A DNA stretch of 64,000 bases from Datisca glomerata (GCA_003255025.1 QANY01009128.1:1364547-1428546); one strand, 5' to 3'; counted from the stretch's first letter, positions 24,424 to 36,291 are shown. Made by a program: numbers and translations. The notes: generated by a model not told the origin, from the sequence alone.

Positions 24424-25634
24424 ATGGCATCTTCTACTGATTCATGGATGAAAGAATACAACGAAGCAGTGAAACTAGCTGAGGATATTAATGGCATGAT
24501 TTCCGAGCGTAGCTCGCTTTCTGTATCTGGACCAGAATCTCAGCGCCATGCATCTGCTATCCGCAGGAAGATCACGATATTGGGGACTAGACTTGATAGC
24601 TTACAGTCCCTTTTGTCCAAGCTTCCTGGAAAGCAGCCCATGTAAGTGAAAGATTATTAAATTATCGGCAATATTATTGGCACAATCTGAAGAAAATCTG
24701 TAATTCGATTATCTAGCTTCATTGTTTTGAGACCCGTGGTACCAAAGTTGTAATTTTGTATTTATGCGAATATCATTGATGCTGTGTGTTTCATATGTAG
24801 GTCTGAGAAAGAGATGAATCGGCGTAAGGACATGGTTGCCGATTTGAGATCAAAAGTAAACCAGATGGCATCAACGCTGAACATGTCAGACTTTGCCAAC
24901 CGTGATAGCTTGCTCGGCCCAGAAATAAAGCCAGCTGATGCCATGAGCAGAACTGTAGGCCTGGACAACCAAGGCGTTATTGGTCTTCAGAGACAGATTA
25001 TGAAAGGCAAGTTCTTATAGCTTACTTAGATTGATGCATGTAATGCTTGGCCCTTGCTAATTTTAATCCGATATGATTTCCTAAGCAGAGCAAGATGAAG
25101 GCCTTGAGAAGCTAGAGGATACTGTGTTAAGTACAAAGCATATTGCATTGGCAGTTAACGAAGAACTTGACCTTCACACTAGACTAATTGTACGTTACAT
25201 TTTGTTTCTTGAGATTTAATGTATAACTCATTTCATCTTTGATTCTCCCCTAGACTTATACTATGATTAAGTTTTTACATGCTCCTGTTGCAGGATGACT
25301 TGGATCAACATGTCGATGTTACTGACTCTCGATTACAGGTAATAATCTCTTTATTGAATAGCTTTTCAGAAGGTGAAATTTTGGAGGTGCAGCATTTACT
25401 GATTATTATATGCTTCAAATGTTTTTCCGGGTTAAACTTTTGTTCGAAGTCTTCAATCATTGTATAAGTTATATATTACTTTTTCTTGCGTTGGTAAAAC
25501 AGAGAGTACAGAAGAACTTGGCAATCTTGAACAAGCGTACCAAGGGTGGTTGCACTTGCTTATGCATGCTTCTATCAGTTATTGGCATTGTGGTTCTGGT
25601 GGTTGTCATATGGCTACTTATCAAATACTTGTAA
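24424..25634 (+). CDS. SYP5x: Qc-SNARE, SYP5 (SYP51/SYP52) type, 5 coding exons
   Basis: Plant syntaxin of the SYP5 group. It is a Qc-SNARE on trans-Golgi, prevacuolar and vacuolar membranes that pairs with SYP2, VTI1 and R-SNAREs in vacuolar trafficking. Exons: 24424-24641, 24801-25006, 25089-25189, 25294-25338 and 25503-25634, totalling 702 nt (233 aa), the usual length. The N-terminal helical region holds SAIRRKITILGTRLDSLQSL. The SNARE motif spans about residues 143-202, and a C-terminal anchor follows the Cys-rich GGCTCLC (about 209-231). Intron 2 has a GC donor (AAAG/GCAAGT). This is the only way to keep the conserved EQDEG frame. Residue 171 is His where the zero-layer Gln is expected (ELDLHTRLIDDL). 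The gene is convergent with the V-ATPase subunit e gene. Confidence 0.95.
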
Positions 25635-25639
25635 TAAGA

Positions 25640-26358
25640 ATTCCATGAGTTGTGTGAATTGATTGTATGATGAACTTTGTGATTGTAAAATCCTATCTGT
25701 TTATCGATTTTTTTGTTGCTTTATCGGCGATGTAAAACTGAGATTGTGAAGCCCGTGTACGTTACAATTATTATGGGCAATTCGAGCGTTCGTCTCTCTT
25801 CTGTCTTTTACGGGTTATGCAGCAATAAAATAATTTTTAGAAGTTAAGACATTTTAAAGAGAAATATATATGTAGGAAAACTGTACAGGATACTTGCTTC
25901 GATTGATGTCAGAATGTACAACTTTATATATTCTTTGAATGATCAAAGATTGTAGAAAAATCTTAGCTATTTGCTTCGAAGACCTTTTACCATTGCTCCA
26001 GTCCCATATTTAATTATATGAATAAACAAACATCAAAACTGGAGTAGGTTTTCCTACTAATCTAGCATAATTTACAAGGATCCAATGTACTTCCTACTTC
26101 CAAGATGAGGAGCTCAAGTAAAATTTTAGTTTAAATTTGCTGCCGAATAGCTATATAAACTCATAAATGGGAAGTCTTAATAAGACTTCATCTTAAATAA
26201 GTGAAGGCTTAAGCTCAAACTCTCAGAGGCAATCATCTCTCATGCATAGATAAAAGGATCTACATGGTCCTCTATCTAAACATTGAGTCAAAAGAAGAAG
26301 AAAAATGTAGTACCAGAAAGTATATAGCCTGTTGTTCATGGATTCATACCACAATGTG

Positions 26359-26397
<39 letters not shown>

Positions 26398-26428
26398 GAC
26401 ATTGAAATATACATACTAACTTCATTCT

Positions 26429-26490
<62 letters not shown>

Positions 26491-26800
26491 GACATTGAAA
26501 TATACATACTAACTTCATTCTTATTCATCCAGCTGACATTGAAATATACATACAAACTTCATTCTAGTAGGGAAAAAAACATTTAACAATTACAAGGCTC
26601 GTAGAGTGGGTAACGAGAAAGGTGCAAAACCAGTCATGTGTTCATTATTCCAATAGAATTACATACAAATCCAATATAGGGTATATTACTGACACTGAAA
26701 AATCCACATGAACCTTAAATCAAATATTTCTCCATTCGAAGAGCTGACCAGCACTCCATGATAAGAAGAAAAAAGCAAAATGTAGGTGTTCAAGCAAATG
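25640..26800. other. Convergent 3' regions of SYP5-type and VHA-e genes
   Basis: This gap holds the 3' UTRs of two converging genes plus the GA microsatellite/38-bp repeat block at 26358-26565. I see no other gene. Confidence 0.55.
26358..26565. repeat. (GA)n microsatellite alternating with a 38-bp repeat
   Basis: Two (GA)n runs (26358-26390 and 26431-26485) are each followed by the same segment, which contains TACATGACATTGAAATATAC and ACTAACTTCATTCTTA. A third, GA-less partial copy is at 26533-26565. Confidence 0.93.
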
Positions 26801-26803
26801 ACC

Positions 26804-28707
26804 TCACTCTGAATCGTTCAGAATTGGAACGATAAGCGGTTTCATCTGCGCAAGATATACAATTGCCCACCTAACAATGGAATATCAAAATGTATTAAGA
26901 ACAACGAGACTGAACATCAAGACATAGTTGGAGAAAAACATATAAACTCTAAAAAGATTTTACTTTTTTCATTATATCAACCTTTTCTTCCCATACTTGA
27001 GTAGTTCACTCCAACAATCCTAAGTATGAAAGATGTCATGAGATTTATTAAGGGGCAATCCAAGAACATATCCAGAGAGAAAATGAGGACCTGACGGATA
27101 TATAAGATGGATATCCATCTGCACTTTTCAGACACCTCTAGCAAATAAAGTCCAACACACAAACTCATCTAAGAGCACGATCAACTTCAATAATTGTAGA
27201 GGGTCAACGTGAAAAAGTGCTCGCACCTTATTTGTTACTCTACAATCACCAGTAGAATAAGTTCTCTTTTCTTTATTTCCAAGTTTGGGTAAGTCACTAA
27301 AATTCAACAATTAACCAAAAACATACAAGGAAAGGATCTATCTTTAGGAATAACAGTATGCTCCCATTGTGACAGTAAATTAGGCGCAATCTTTAAGATG
27401 TAATGAACCAAATCAACTAGCAAAACTGGATTACTCTTCTTCTTTTGCTTCCTGCTAAGCTCATCACTAGCTCATGTGATGCGAACTATCTAGTGTTCAT
27501 CATACTTCCAGTCAAATTCTTGCCATTTCAAAGATAAAGGTTCAATTCGGTATGTACAACATAAGATTGACACAATTCAGTTCCAAGATGGACTATATAA
27601 ATGCTGCAATTACTTTCACATAAACCATCAACGCAAGATACTCTAGATGGTCCACTGCTAAAAATAAATGGAAAGCAAACATTAACTTACATCATCCAAC
27701 TGCAAATGGTTGCAGTAATAACCAATGTCAGGTGCAACCTACATTTTAAAATGGATATTAGCCATTATGAATTTTCCAATATGAGTCTAATAAGTCAAGC
27801 CATACATGAAGATAACAACGAAAAAGTATAGGACTTCAAGTTTCTATTCATTAGCCATTCCAGAAGCCTGATCAAGCATAACAATCTTCTATCACATTAT
27901 TCAGCCAAAGTCATGTGCAAGATGAACCCTTAATAATTTGATCAGATGCACGAACATCAAGCGAACAAAGGTAGCATAGAGACTTGGAAATAATAAACTA
28001 ATACATATATGACATATGAGAACCCAAGCTAATTATTGAGACAGTAACGTAGGATTTCAACTTAAAGTGGCTGTAAGACAGTGTAGAGTGTCGTGGCTGC
28101 AGCGAAGAGCATGGAACCGAAAAGGATAATAGATTAGCAAAAGAAATAGCACACGTTAAGGCTAACCTCCGGAATGGGGAAGGAAGTGGGAGTTGAAGAA
28201 ATGAGCTAAATTAATTTTCTTATCCAATCCCAAGTTAATGAATGGAGTAAAGTTTCTTTGAAAATTAATCGACAACTAAAACAAAAATTTCACTTTGTGA
28301 CAGCTAAAATACTACAGTTACCAATTAATCTGAAAACTGAAAATTTGCACAACTGCTCATACAGCACCTTAATATGACAAGGAGAATGTCATATTAATGC
28401 TCGACCAATAAACTGATGAAGGAAACTGAAACCCAAAGGCAAGCAGCTAAGGGCCAAATTTAAAGCATATAACAACAAAACGAAGCAAGAAGCTCAGTTA
28501 CTGTGTTCATCTCCAAATTTGCAGCTTCCCACAATGTTTCTTATGCAGAACCTAGCATATTGGTGAAAGATATACGGACAAAGACCCAAGAAAAATGAAG
28601 AAATCATACAAATTGGTAGAAGTTCCTTTGCTGAAGCAAATTCTGATGCACAGAGAAGCAATGATCCCGATCACCACAAAGATAAGTGTTGTCACCAAGA
28701 ATCCCAT
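26804..28707 (-). CDS. VHA-e: V-type proton ATPase subunit e, 3 coding exons
   Basis: Small integral subunit of the membrane (Vo) sector of the vacuolar H+-ATPase. Exons (minus): 28707-28610, 27738-27691 and 26870-26804, joining to 213 nt, or 70 aa, as in other plants. The first exon gives [20 protein letters not shown], the first membrane span. The second gives [16 protein letters not shown], the start of the second span. The third gives [17 protein letters not shown] followed by the acidic tail NDSE. All junctions are GT-AG and in phase. An in-frame ATG at 28758 would add 17 residues. I prefer 28707 because family members begin at MGFLVTT. The first intron (about 0.87 kb) contains nothing else recognisable. 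Confidence 0.95.
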
Positions 28708-28759
28708 CTTCAATTCCGATCCAGACGGGTAAGACCAGATACTATCAATTTCGGCCACG

Positions 28760-29450
28760 AAAATCGAATTTCAATTTCGAATCTCACAATTGAACTTAAA
28801 AGCCTAAACCTTTCAAAGAAAAAACTGATATAAAAGAGGAGAGAAGAGAATTACAATGGCTTGTTTGGTTACCGAGAAACCAAAGGATTCCCAAATCCGA
28901 ATACGAAGGTAAAAAATGTGAAAATTCAGCGAAGAACCTTACGAATCGGGCCGGATTGTGTCTGCAGTAGTATGCTGGATTTTTTCTAACAGAATTCAAC
29001 TCCTATATTATTTTTTACTTATTTTGATTCTTAGTCACACTTCAATTCAAAATCAGCTTGTGATGTACCAAAAAATTCATTCACGAATTTCAAACGACTG
29101 TTTGAGAAAAAAATGATGATTACACATTTTCATTACGCGAATTCCACCCATTCGTGTACTCTCACTTGCATTTCTTTCTTACTATTACTATCTCTCTGTA
29201 TCTCGAAGTCGCATCATTTCTCTCTATGCAAATCCTTGAGTTTTCGTCTCCCACAACAAGTAATCACAACAATGAAAGTTTTTGGGTTTCTGAGTTTTTG
29301 TTTTCTGGTTTCTGAGCTGTTTTTATGAGTTTCTAAAGTATTTTTTCTGGATTTTTGTGTTTCTGTTTTTTGGATGTCTGAATCACAACAAGCTTGTTTT
29401 TCTTAGGTTTCTGAGTATTTTTTTCTTCTGGGTTTCTGAGTGTTTTTTTC
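28760..29450. other. Upstream region of VHA-e and edge of the transposon block
   Basis: This should hold the 5' UTR and promoter of VHA-e. Beyond about 29030 the sequence becomes T-rich, with repeated TTTCTGGGTTTCTGAG-like words, and leads into the palindromic block of the Ulp1-type element. I could not find the element's terminal repeat. Confidence 0.4.
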
Positions 29451-29489
29451 CTGGGTTTATGAGGTTCTGGTCTAGGTGGGTGCCTATTT

Positions 29490-29700
29490 TCTGGGTACAC
29501 GTTCGTCGTGCAACCATCTTGTAGTGTACACGAGGATCGTGTAAACCTCGTGTACACTACATGATGGTTACACGATGAATGTGTCCCCCTCGTGTACACG
29601 AGGGTCGTGTAAGCCTCGTATAAACTACATGAGGACTACACCGGGGTCGTGTACCCCTCGTGTAGTCTACACGATGACTACACGAGTATCGTGTAAATTT
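29490..29700. repeat. Palindromic CTCGTGTA/TACACGAG repeat block A
   Basis: Copies of CTCGTGTA and its complement TACACGAG alternate every 10-25 bp. They include a perfect 18-bp palindrome, CCCTCGTGTACACGAGGG, at 29587-29604. The block directly precedes the DUF1985-like coding remnant. Confidence 0.9.
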
Positions 29701-29736
29701 TCTGATATTATATTTGCTTCGAATTTTCTACAGGTT

Positions 29737-30930
29737 ATGACTTCATCAAAGATGCAACTAAGATATATCCATGATGTTAACAAAATTCCAAAAGCAAGGG
29801 TCAATGCAAAGTGCAATACCCACTGCATAAAGGTTATTAAGACAAAGTTAACAGCTCCTCAACTCTCCCTTTTTAGGGAGACATGCTTTGGTCATCTCCT
29901 TGATCTCTCAACCATGAAGTTTGCAGCAATTGTCTACCACCAAGTGCTGGCCAGAGAGGTCGAATATGTCAGTGACACTCCATCTGAGGAGGAAATCTAG
30001 TTTCTTATCAACGAGGAACCATTGTGCTTTTCCAAGAAGGAGTTCTCGTTGATGATCAGAGTGAAGTCCGGAATGAGAAGAAGACTTGTGGCCCCAACAG
30101 ACTCTTTGATATGTACTTTCCCAAAGTCCAATGAATAACTATGATTGATTTGGAGGAGAAGTTTAAAAGAGTGAATATAAGGTAGATTCTGATGCTGTCA
30201 AGGTGGCTCTGATTTATTTTCTAGAGCATTTTCTGTTGGGGAAGGAGAACCGTACCCTAATTGAGAAAAGATGGATGGTTTTGGTTGACGACCTTAAAGC
30301 ATTCAACCAATATATGTGGTGAGAGCCCTCTTTCTCTAAAAAATGAAATCACTATTAGCTATCAAGAATACAAAGGTTGTTTTTGGTGATCTTAAAGATT
30401 AAGAAAAAAACAAAAAAAACATAGAAATCCCCGCTGATGTTCATGGATATTCACTCACTGGATGTCCATTTGCCTTCCAGGTACAATTTATTTAATTTTA
30501 TATAGTGATGTATTGAATTATTTATGTGTTGAATACCGAATTCTTCTCTTTTATTTAAATAGACATGGGTATTTGAAACTCACACATTAGTGGGTAGTTT
30601 GTATGGTAACCAGGTTTCGACTAAGATGCCAAGGATTCTCAAGAAGTGTCCGACCACGATAGTATCAATTGAGAATCTTCAAAAATAATTTTTTCGAAGG
30701 AGAATGTATGTTGGTGAAGAGGAGGAGGACATTGAAAAGGAAGAGGATAAGAAGAATAGGAGGAAGAGGTCCAAGGAGGCCATTGAAAAAATAGAGGAGA
30801 AAAAGATTGTGTCCAAGAAGTTCAATGGACATGAAGATTCGGTGAGGAAATGTCTTATTGGAATGGACCAAAAGATCACTTCAATGGACACGAAGATTTT
30901 GTCCATACAATCATACATTTCCTTTATAAT
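29737..30930 (+). pseudogene. DUF1985-like N-terminal part of an Ulp1-type transposon protein (broken)
   Basis: The open part begins MTSSKMQLRYIHDVNKIPK and contains FRETCFGHLLDL, the hallmark of DUF1985-like domains. It reaches a TAG at 29998 where Trp is expected. In-frame family-like sequence continues (FLINEEPLCFSKKEFSLMI), then frames shift. Later pieces include EIPADVHGYSLTGCPFAFQ just before a GT donor near 30480, then WVFETHTLVGSLYGN and MPRILKKCPTT in the next exon, and a charged tail at about 30700-30930. At least three stops or shifts separate these pieces. Confidence 0.7.
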
Positions 30931-31218
30931 TTCCTAAATTAAAATTTTGATGATCATCTGGTAACATCGAGACCAGATGATTACTCATTATGTCATTGAT
31001 TTGTCATAATGACGGCTGGCGACGGGGAGGAAACGGAGACTGAGAAGGAAGAGAAAAAAGAATGAAGAAGGAGAGAAGGATGAAAAAGAAGAAGAGATGG
31101 TAGAGAAGGAAGAAGAAGAAGAGATGACAGATAATGAAGAAGAAGAGAAGGAACAAGAGGAATAAGAAGAAAAAGATGAAAAAATAAGTAGAAAAAGAAG
31201 AAGTGAAGGTAAAAGGAA

Positions 31219-31400
31219 ATGATGAAAAGAGAAGAAGAAGAAGAAGAAGAAGAAGAAGAAGAAGAAGAAGAAGAAGAAGAAGAAGAAGAAGAAGATGATG
31301 ATGATGATGAAGAAGAAGAAGAAGAAGAAGAAGATGATGATGATGATGATGATGAAGAAGAAGAAGAAGAAGAAGAAGAAGAAGAAGAAGATACAGAAGA
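31219..31400 (+). repeat. (GAA)n/(GAT)n trinucleotide microsatellite
   Basis: Runs of GAA interrupted by two GAT runs. On the plus strand this reads as acidic poly-Glu/poly-Asp, within an acidic low-complexity stretch (31020-31540) that may have been part of the transposon protein. The long opposite-strand frames are only its complement. Confidence 0.95.
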
Positions 31401-31748
31401 TACAGAAGAAATAGAAGAGAAAAAGGAAAAAGAAGAACAAACAGAAGAAAAGAAGAAGAAAATGTTGCATAAAAGAAAGAAAGAGGAAGAAAAAAAAAAG
31501 AAAAAAAAAAGAAGAAGAAGCTAAAAAAAGCAGAAGAAGAATAATAAATAGAAAAAAACGGTTGCATCGATAATAGCTGCATTGATGGATTCGGTTCAGG
31601 TAACGGAACAGTCCGATGGAGAAGAAGAAGAGCTCGTCTACCTTGGTGAACTCGTTAAGTGGAAGATAAAGAGATCTCGGGTCCTAGAGTCACCTACTTA
31701 GGAAACTGAATAAGTTGAAAAGAAGAAACACCGAAGGAAAAAAGTTGA

Positions 31749-33929
31749 TGGTCGTCGTGATGTACGTGCGGCGGAAGCGTGGCCATTTTAAAAATTAATT
31801 TTTAATAAAATCGAAACATTTAATAAAACAAAATCGGCAACACTACGATAACCAAATTTTTTTTATTGAAAACACTTTTCAATAAATCGGGATCTATTAT
31901 ATATTTATATATTAAATTTACAACATACAAGGTTAGGAATCATATATCTCTTAGAGTCTAAATCAAGCATCCTTGTGAAACTAATCGATTCTCCATTCCC
32001 ACAAATCGTGCAAACGATTAGCAGACTCCGAGATCCACACCAAGATCTTTCAAGTCAATCATCAACGCACTTGGACGTGTGTGGGCATGTAGAATATAAC
32101 GAAAAGACTTTTCTATTTTTAAATGTACTCAACACATGAGATTTAGAGATTTTACTGAGAATGATTCTTTAAAAGAATGTGATGATGATTCTTTTAGAGA
32201 ATTTGATTAACTCTTAAACGTAGAAAAAATACTTTTTCCGAGAATTGTGTTCTTCTATCAACTCTTAATTGATGAACTGATTCAACTGATTGAACTGATT
32301 CATTATCAAAGGCCAACAGTATAATTTCTGTATATTTTTCTAGACAGTGGCGTATTAGATATTTTGGGAGAATTGAAATAATATTTAATTATAAAATTAC
32401 CAATAGTAATGGAACACACTGCTATTGTGCACAACTGCAGCGTCACATGACACTACAGTGTTGCACACCCACTACTGTAGTATCACGTGGCACTACAGTA
32501 ATCAATGTCAATATTTGATACTCAATCAGTGATTGGCATATGATAATTACTTCGTAATAAATATTTATTTTAATCAAATTAAATATCTAGATATTAGTTA
32601 ATTCAAAATTAACATATCTGATTATGTCTATCAACTAAATTATTTGTCATTTCATAACTAATAGATTTAGTTGATCCAAATTATTATCTAATAATAATTT
32701 AATTATCTAATTTCATAAATTAGATATTTTATCTCACTTATTGATAATTATAAAAATCGATAATTATATATTAATATAATTTTCAGAACTTATATATATA
32801 AATAATTCAATTAATTAATTCTTAATTAATTAATCACACATATACATCTCATAATTATGTACTTGCCCTAGAATAAAAATTCATTTGCAAGTAAGTCATT
32901 TTCTCATGTCATGAAATATTCACACCCTAGACTGCACAGTATAGAGGTGACTTGGAGACCATGAACCTATAATCCTAAGCTCCAATAAACCAGATTATTA
33001 ATTAAACTCTTTAATTAAAAAATCTTATTCATTAATTCCATTATTACTCCACTATAAATATGAAATTGCACTCTTATAGATTACATATTATATTTACAGA
33101 GTATTATCATGTAATCCACTGATATAATCATTTCATATAGTTTTGTCCTTCAATTATTGGTTCATAAATTAGAACTGGTGAAAATTATCATTTTACCCTT
33201 CTAATTATCTCTTGATCCTTAAAGTACCATCAATCCACTAGTGAATGACTAATTTATATTCTTATTATAAATTTGAGCTCAGTAACCATTCAGTTCCAGA
33301 ATTAACACTTAAATGAACCAATATACGATCCGTTAGGAAAACTTGGATTCCAAATCTTGTAAGATCATGTTCCCAGCCATCCATATAACTGAATCTCCAA
33401 AACAAAAGTTACTAGCCTATTTTTCAAACAAACCTTAGCGAGTGAATCAAAATATCTAGTAGACATACATATGAGTTCGTGACTACTGAGGATTCAGACT
33501 GATCTACATATGATCATTGAGTTAATGTGTATTAAATCTTATGATAAATGGCACATTAATAAAGATATTAATTCACATCGCTCCAGTCATATATAATCTT
33601 ATTATATAAAGTACATTCACTAAGATTTCTATCCACATCAATGATCTAGATCTAGATCACATGCATTCATAATGCTTAGTCGTACTAACAACCATTCATT
33701 AAAGATTATATACTATAATATGTTGTTGATAATTTTATTCATTATCTATGATTTTAATCCTCTCGTATTAATACAAGATCATAGTCTCATTAATGAATAT
33801 AGAATTTTCAGATATTTATATAAATTATTGAACAATAATTTAAAAGAATAATTATAAGAAAAATGTAATTCTTATTGAATTTTATATCAAAATGTCAATA
33901 CACATGCTTTGAGGGCATAACCCCCAACA
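31749..33929 (-). repeat. Solo LTR of the copia family, reverse orientation
   Basis: 2181 bp, reading TGTTGGGGG...GACGACCA on the minus strand. It matches the copia 3' LTR at 42122-44323 along its length. No internal sequence is attached. The flanks (GTTGA left, ATATC right) are not a matching 5-bp target duplication, which suggests inter-element recombination or later change. Confidence 0.88.
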
Positions 33930-34021
33930 ATATCTTCAGAGGATGTAGCCCATTTTAAAGCTTGGTTCACCTCCCCAAGAGCAAAGTAAGTTCTATAATT
34001 TTACTTCTTATTCTCATACAG

Positions 34022-34178
34022 GATGGTTACATTGACCTTGTGTAGCCATCATGTAGTATACATGATGGTTACATTGACCTCTTGTAGCCATCGTGTATAT
34101 ACACGATGGATTCACTGACCTCGTGTAGCCATCGTATAGTATACACGATAATTACACTGACATAGTGTAACCACCTTG
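34022..34178. repeat. 42-bp tandem palindromic repeat block B
   Basis: About 3.7 copies of a 41-42-bp unit. GATGGTTACATTGACC-like words start near 34022, 34064, 34105 and 34147, each followed by GTGTAGCCATC and a dyad such as GTGTATATACAC. Confidence 0.9.
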
Positions 34179-34213
34179 TAGTAAACCAATCTTTTATCTA
34201 ATTTTGATCTATA

Positions 34214-34490
34214 ATTACGTTGTGCAGGAATGAGAGAGTAACATTGGATTTTACACCGTTGATGTTACCTAGTTCAAAAAACTAGTCTTTTTACCTTATG
34301 AATGGCTTAAGTCAGATGTAAAAATTTATTTATAATCTTTTTTAACGTGCTATTTAAAATAAATATAAATATCTTAACTAATTCTTATTACATTGCAGCA
34401 TATTGATGCATACCTGGAGCTCATGATGAGGGATTTGCAAGACTACAACTCTCATACCAAAATTAGTGTTGGTGATTTGATTATGTAAGT
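34214..34490 (+). pseudogene. Ulp1-type transposon protein, central exons (broken)
   Basis: Short coding remnants flank a GT-AG-like intron at about 34322-34399. The second piece reads HIDAYLELMMRDLQDYNSHT, matching the HIDAYL segment that precedes the C48 protease-like domain in plant DUF1985/Ulp1 transposon proteins. A donor-like GTAAGTAAG follows at 34487. Confidence 0.6.
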
Positions 34491-34539
34491 AAGTAAGATT
34501 TGTTTTTTACTTAATGAAGTGCACACCACAGTCTACACA

Positions 34540-34670
34540 AGGCCTTCACGTTGCCTCGTGTATACTACATGAAGTCTACACGAGGCCTGAGACTACATGA
34601 AGTCTACATAAATCCTTCACGGGCCTCGTGTAGACTTCGTGTAGTCTACACGAGGCAACGTGGAAGGCCT
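34540..34670. repeat. Hairpin-forming inverted repeat, about 48-bp arms (block C)
   Basis: The left arm 34540-34587 (AGGCCTTCACGTTGCC...) is the near-perfect reverse complement of the right arm 34622-34670 (...GGCAACGTGGAAGGCCT). The loop is about 34 bp. Further CTCGTGTA/TACACGAG dyads lie inside the arms and on both sides (34520-34700). Confidence 0.9.
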
Positions 34671-34744
34671 CGTATAGACTTCATGTAGTCTTTATGACCA
34701 TTTTTTATTGACATTGAGGATTTAAATTTTTTCCCGTGACATTA

Positions 34745-35123
34745 CAGGCGACCCTGCCTGGCCGAATGAAAGAGTTTGAGCAAGATCTCGCGTGCTGGGA
34801 TATTGACATTGATGATTCGCTCTGGTACTTGGTCCTTGGCTTGCAGACGAATTTTTGGAAGGAGTTGGGAACAGTCTGATAAGATTATATTTTCATTTGA
34901 ACCAATGTTACTGGGTTGCAGTTGAGCTCGATTTGAATGACCAGTATATTCGTATTATAACTCCATGAACTCGCCATATCAAAGCTCCTTGTACGTTGAA
35001 ATAATGAAACTTTTTATGAAGATTATCCCTCGGCCGTTTCAAATGATGAACATTTATGAGAATATAAAGGAGGTTAAACCCAGAGATGAGTGGAAATATG
35101 AGATCATAAAGTGTCCACAACAA
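34745..35123 (+). pseudogene. Ulp1 (C48) protease-like domain of the transposon protein, His/Asp region (broken)
   Basis: Frame-shifted reading gives NQCYWVAVELDLNDQYIRI, then NSMNSPYQSSLYVEIM and IKEVKPRDEWKYEIIKCPQQ. Ulp1-type proteases have HW for the catalytic His and YDS for the Asp. Here the His position reads Tyr (TACTGG), and the Asp position reads Asn after a one-base shift. A GTAAGT donor follows at about 35122. The domain is catalytically dead. Confidence 0.62.
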
Positions 35124-35179
35124 GAGAATGTGTAAGTGAAATATACATTTTTTTGAAAGTCCACTTAAAATTTAATACA

Positions 35180-36291
35180 TATATTAATTCCGAAAATTAT
35201 ATTAATATGTATAAATAATTTAATTAATTAATCACACATATACATCTCATAATTATGTATTTTTTTAATTATCGATAAGTGAGACAAAATATCTAATTTA
35301 TGAAATTAGTTAATTAGATTATTAATAGATAATAATTGGATCAACTAAATCTGTTATTTATGAAATAACAAATAATTTAGTTGATAGGTATAATCAGATA
35401 TATTAATTCTGAATTAACTAATATCTAGATATTTAATTTGATTAAATAAATATTTATTATGAAGCAGTATCCACGTGTCCATCACTGATTGGGTGTCAAA
35501 GATTGACATGGACTACTGTGGTGCCACGTGCCACTACAATAATGATTGTGCAACACTGCAGTGCCGTGTGGTACTGCAGTTGTGCACAATTACAGTGGGT
35601 CCTACTACAGTTAATAATTTTATAATTAAATATTATTTCAGTTTATTGTTAAAAATCTGATATGTCATTATCTAGAATAAATGCAGATAATATTCTAATG
35701 GCCTAACTGATTGAAAGAAGATGAGAGAATCAGTTGATCAGATCATCAGTTCGTCAATCAAGAGTTGAATTGAGAACACAATTATTGTCAGAGAGATTTT
35801 CTTCTGTGATTAAACATTAATCAAATCTCTAAAAGAATAACCATCACGTTCTTTTAGAGAATCGTCTCACTAAAGTCCTTCTCAATAAATCTTTAGATCT
35901 CATGTGTTGAGAACATTTAGAGACAAAAAAAGTGTCTTGTAATATTCTACGTGCCCACACACGTCCTAGTGCATTGAGGATTGACTTGGATCATCTTGGT
36001 GTGGATCTTAGAGTCTAATGATCGTTGGAACGATTTCGTGGAAGGATCGATCGGTTTTTGCAAGGACACTTGATATAGACTAGAAGAGGTATATGATTCC
36101 TAACATTGTATGTTATAGATTTAACTTATAAATATATAATGGATCCTGAGTGATTGAAAAAGAGATTTCAATAAACATTTTTATTTGGTTATCATGACAT
36201 TGCACAAGTTTTGTTTTATTAAGGTATTCGATTTTTATTAAAAGTTTAGTTTTTTAAAAGGCCACACGCCTCGCACGCGCCACGACGACCA
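35180..36291 (+). repeat. Truncated 5' LTR of the copia element, with inverted edge
   Basis: 35265-36291 matches 43290-44323 of the 3' LTR. The first 80 bp or so (35180-35262) matches the LTR in the opposite orientation: it contains CACACATATACATCTCATAA, as in the minus-strand solo LTR. About 1060 bp of the LTR's left part is missing. Confidence 0.85.

Noticed and set aside
31004..31582. Long minus-strand open frames rich in Phe, Leu, Ser and His
   Set aside because: They are the complement of a GAA/GAT microsatellite and acidic low-complexity stretch; no domain or start context.
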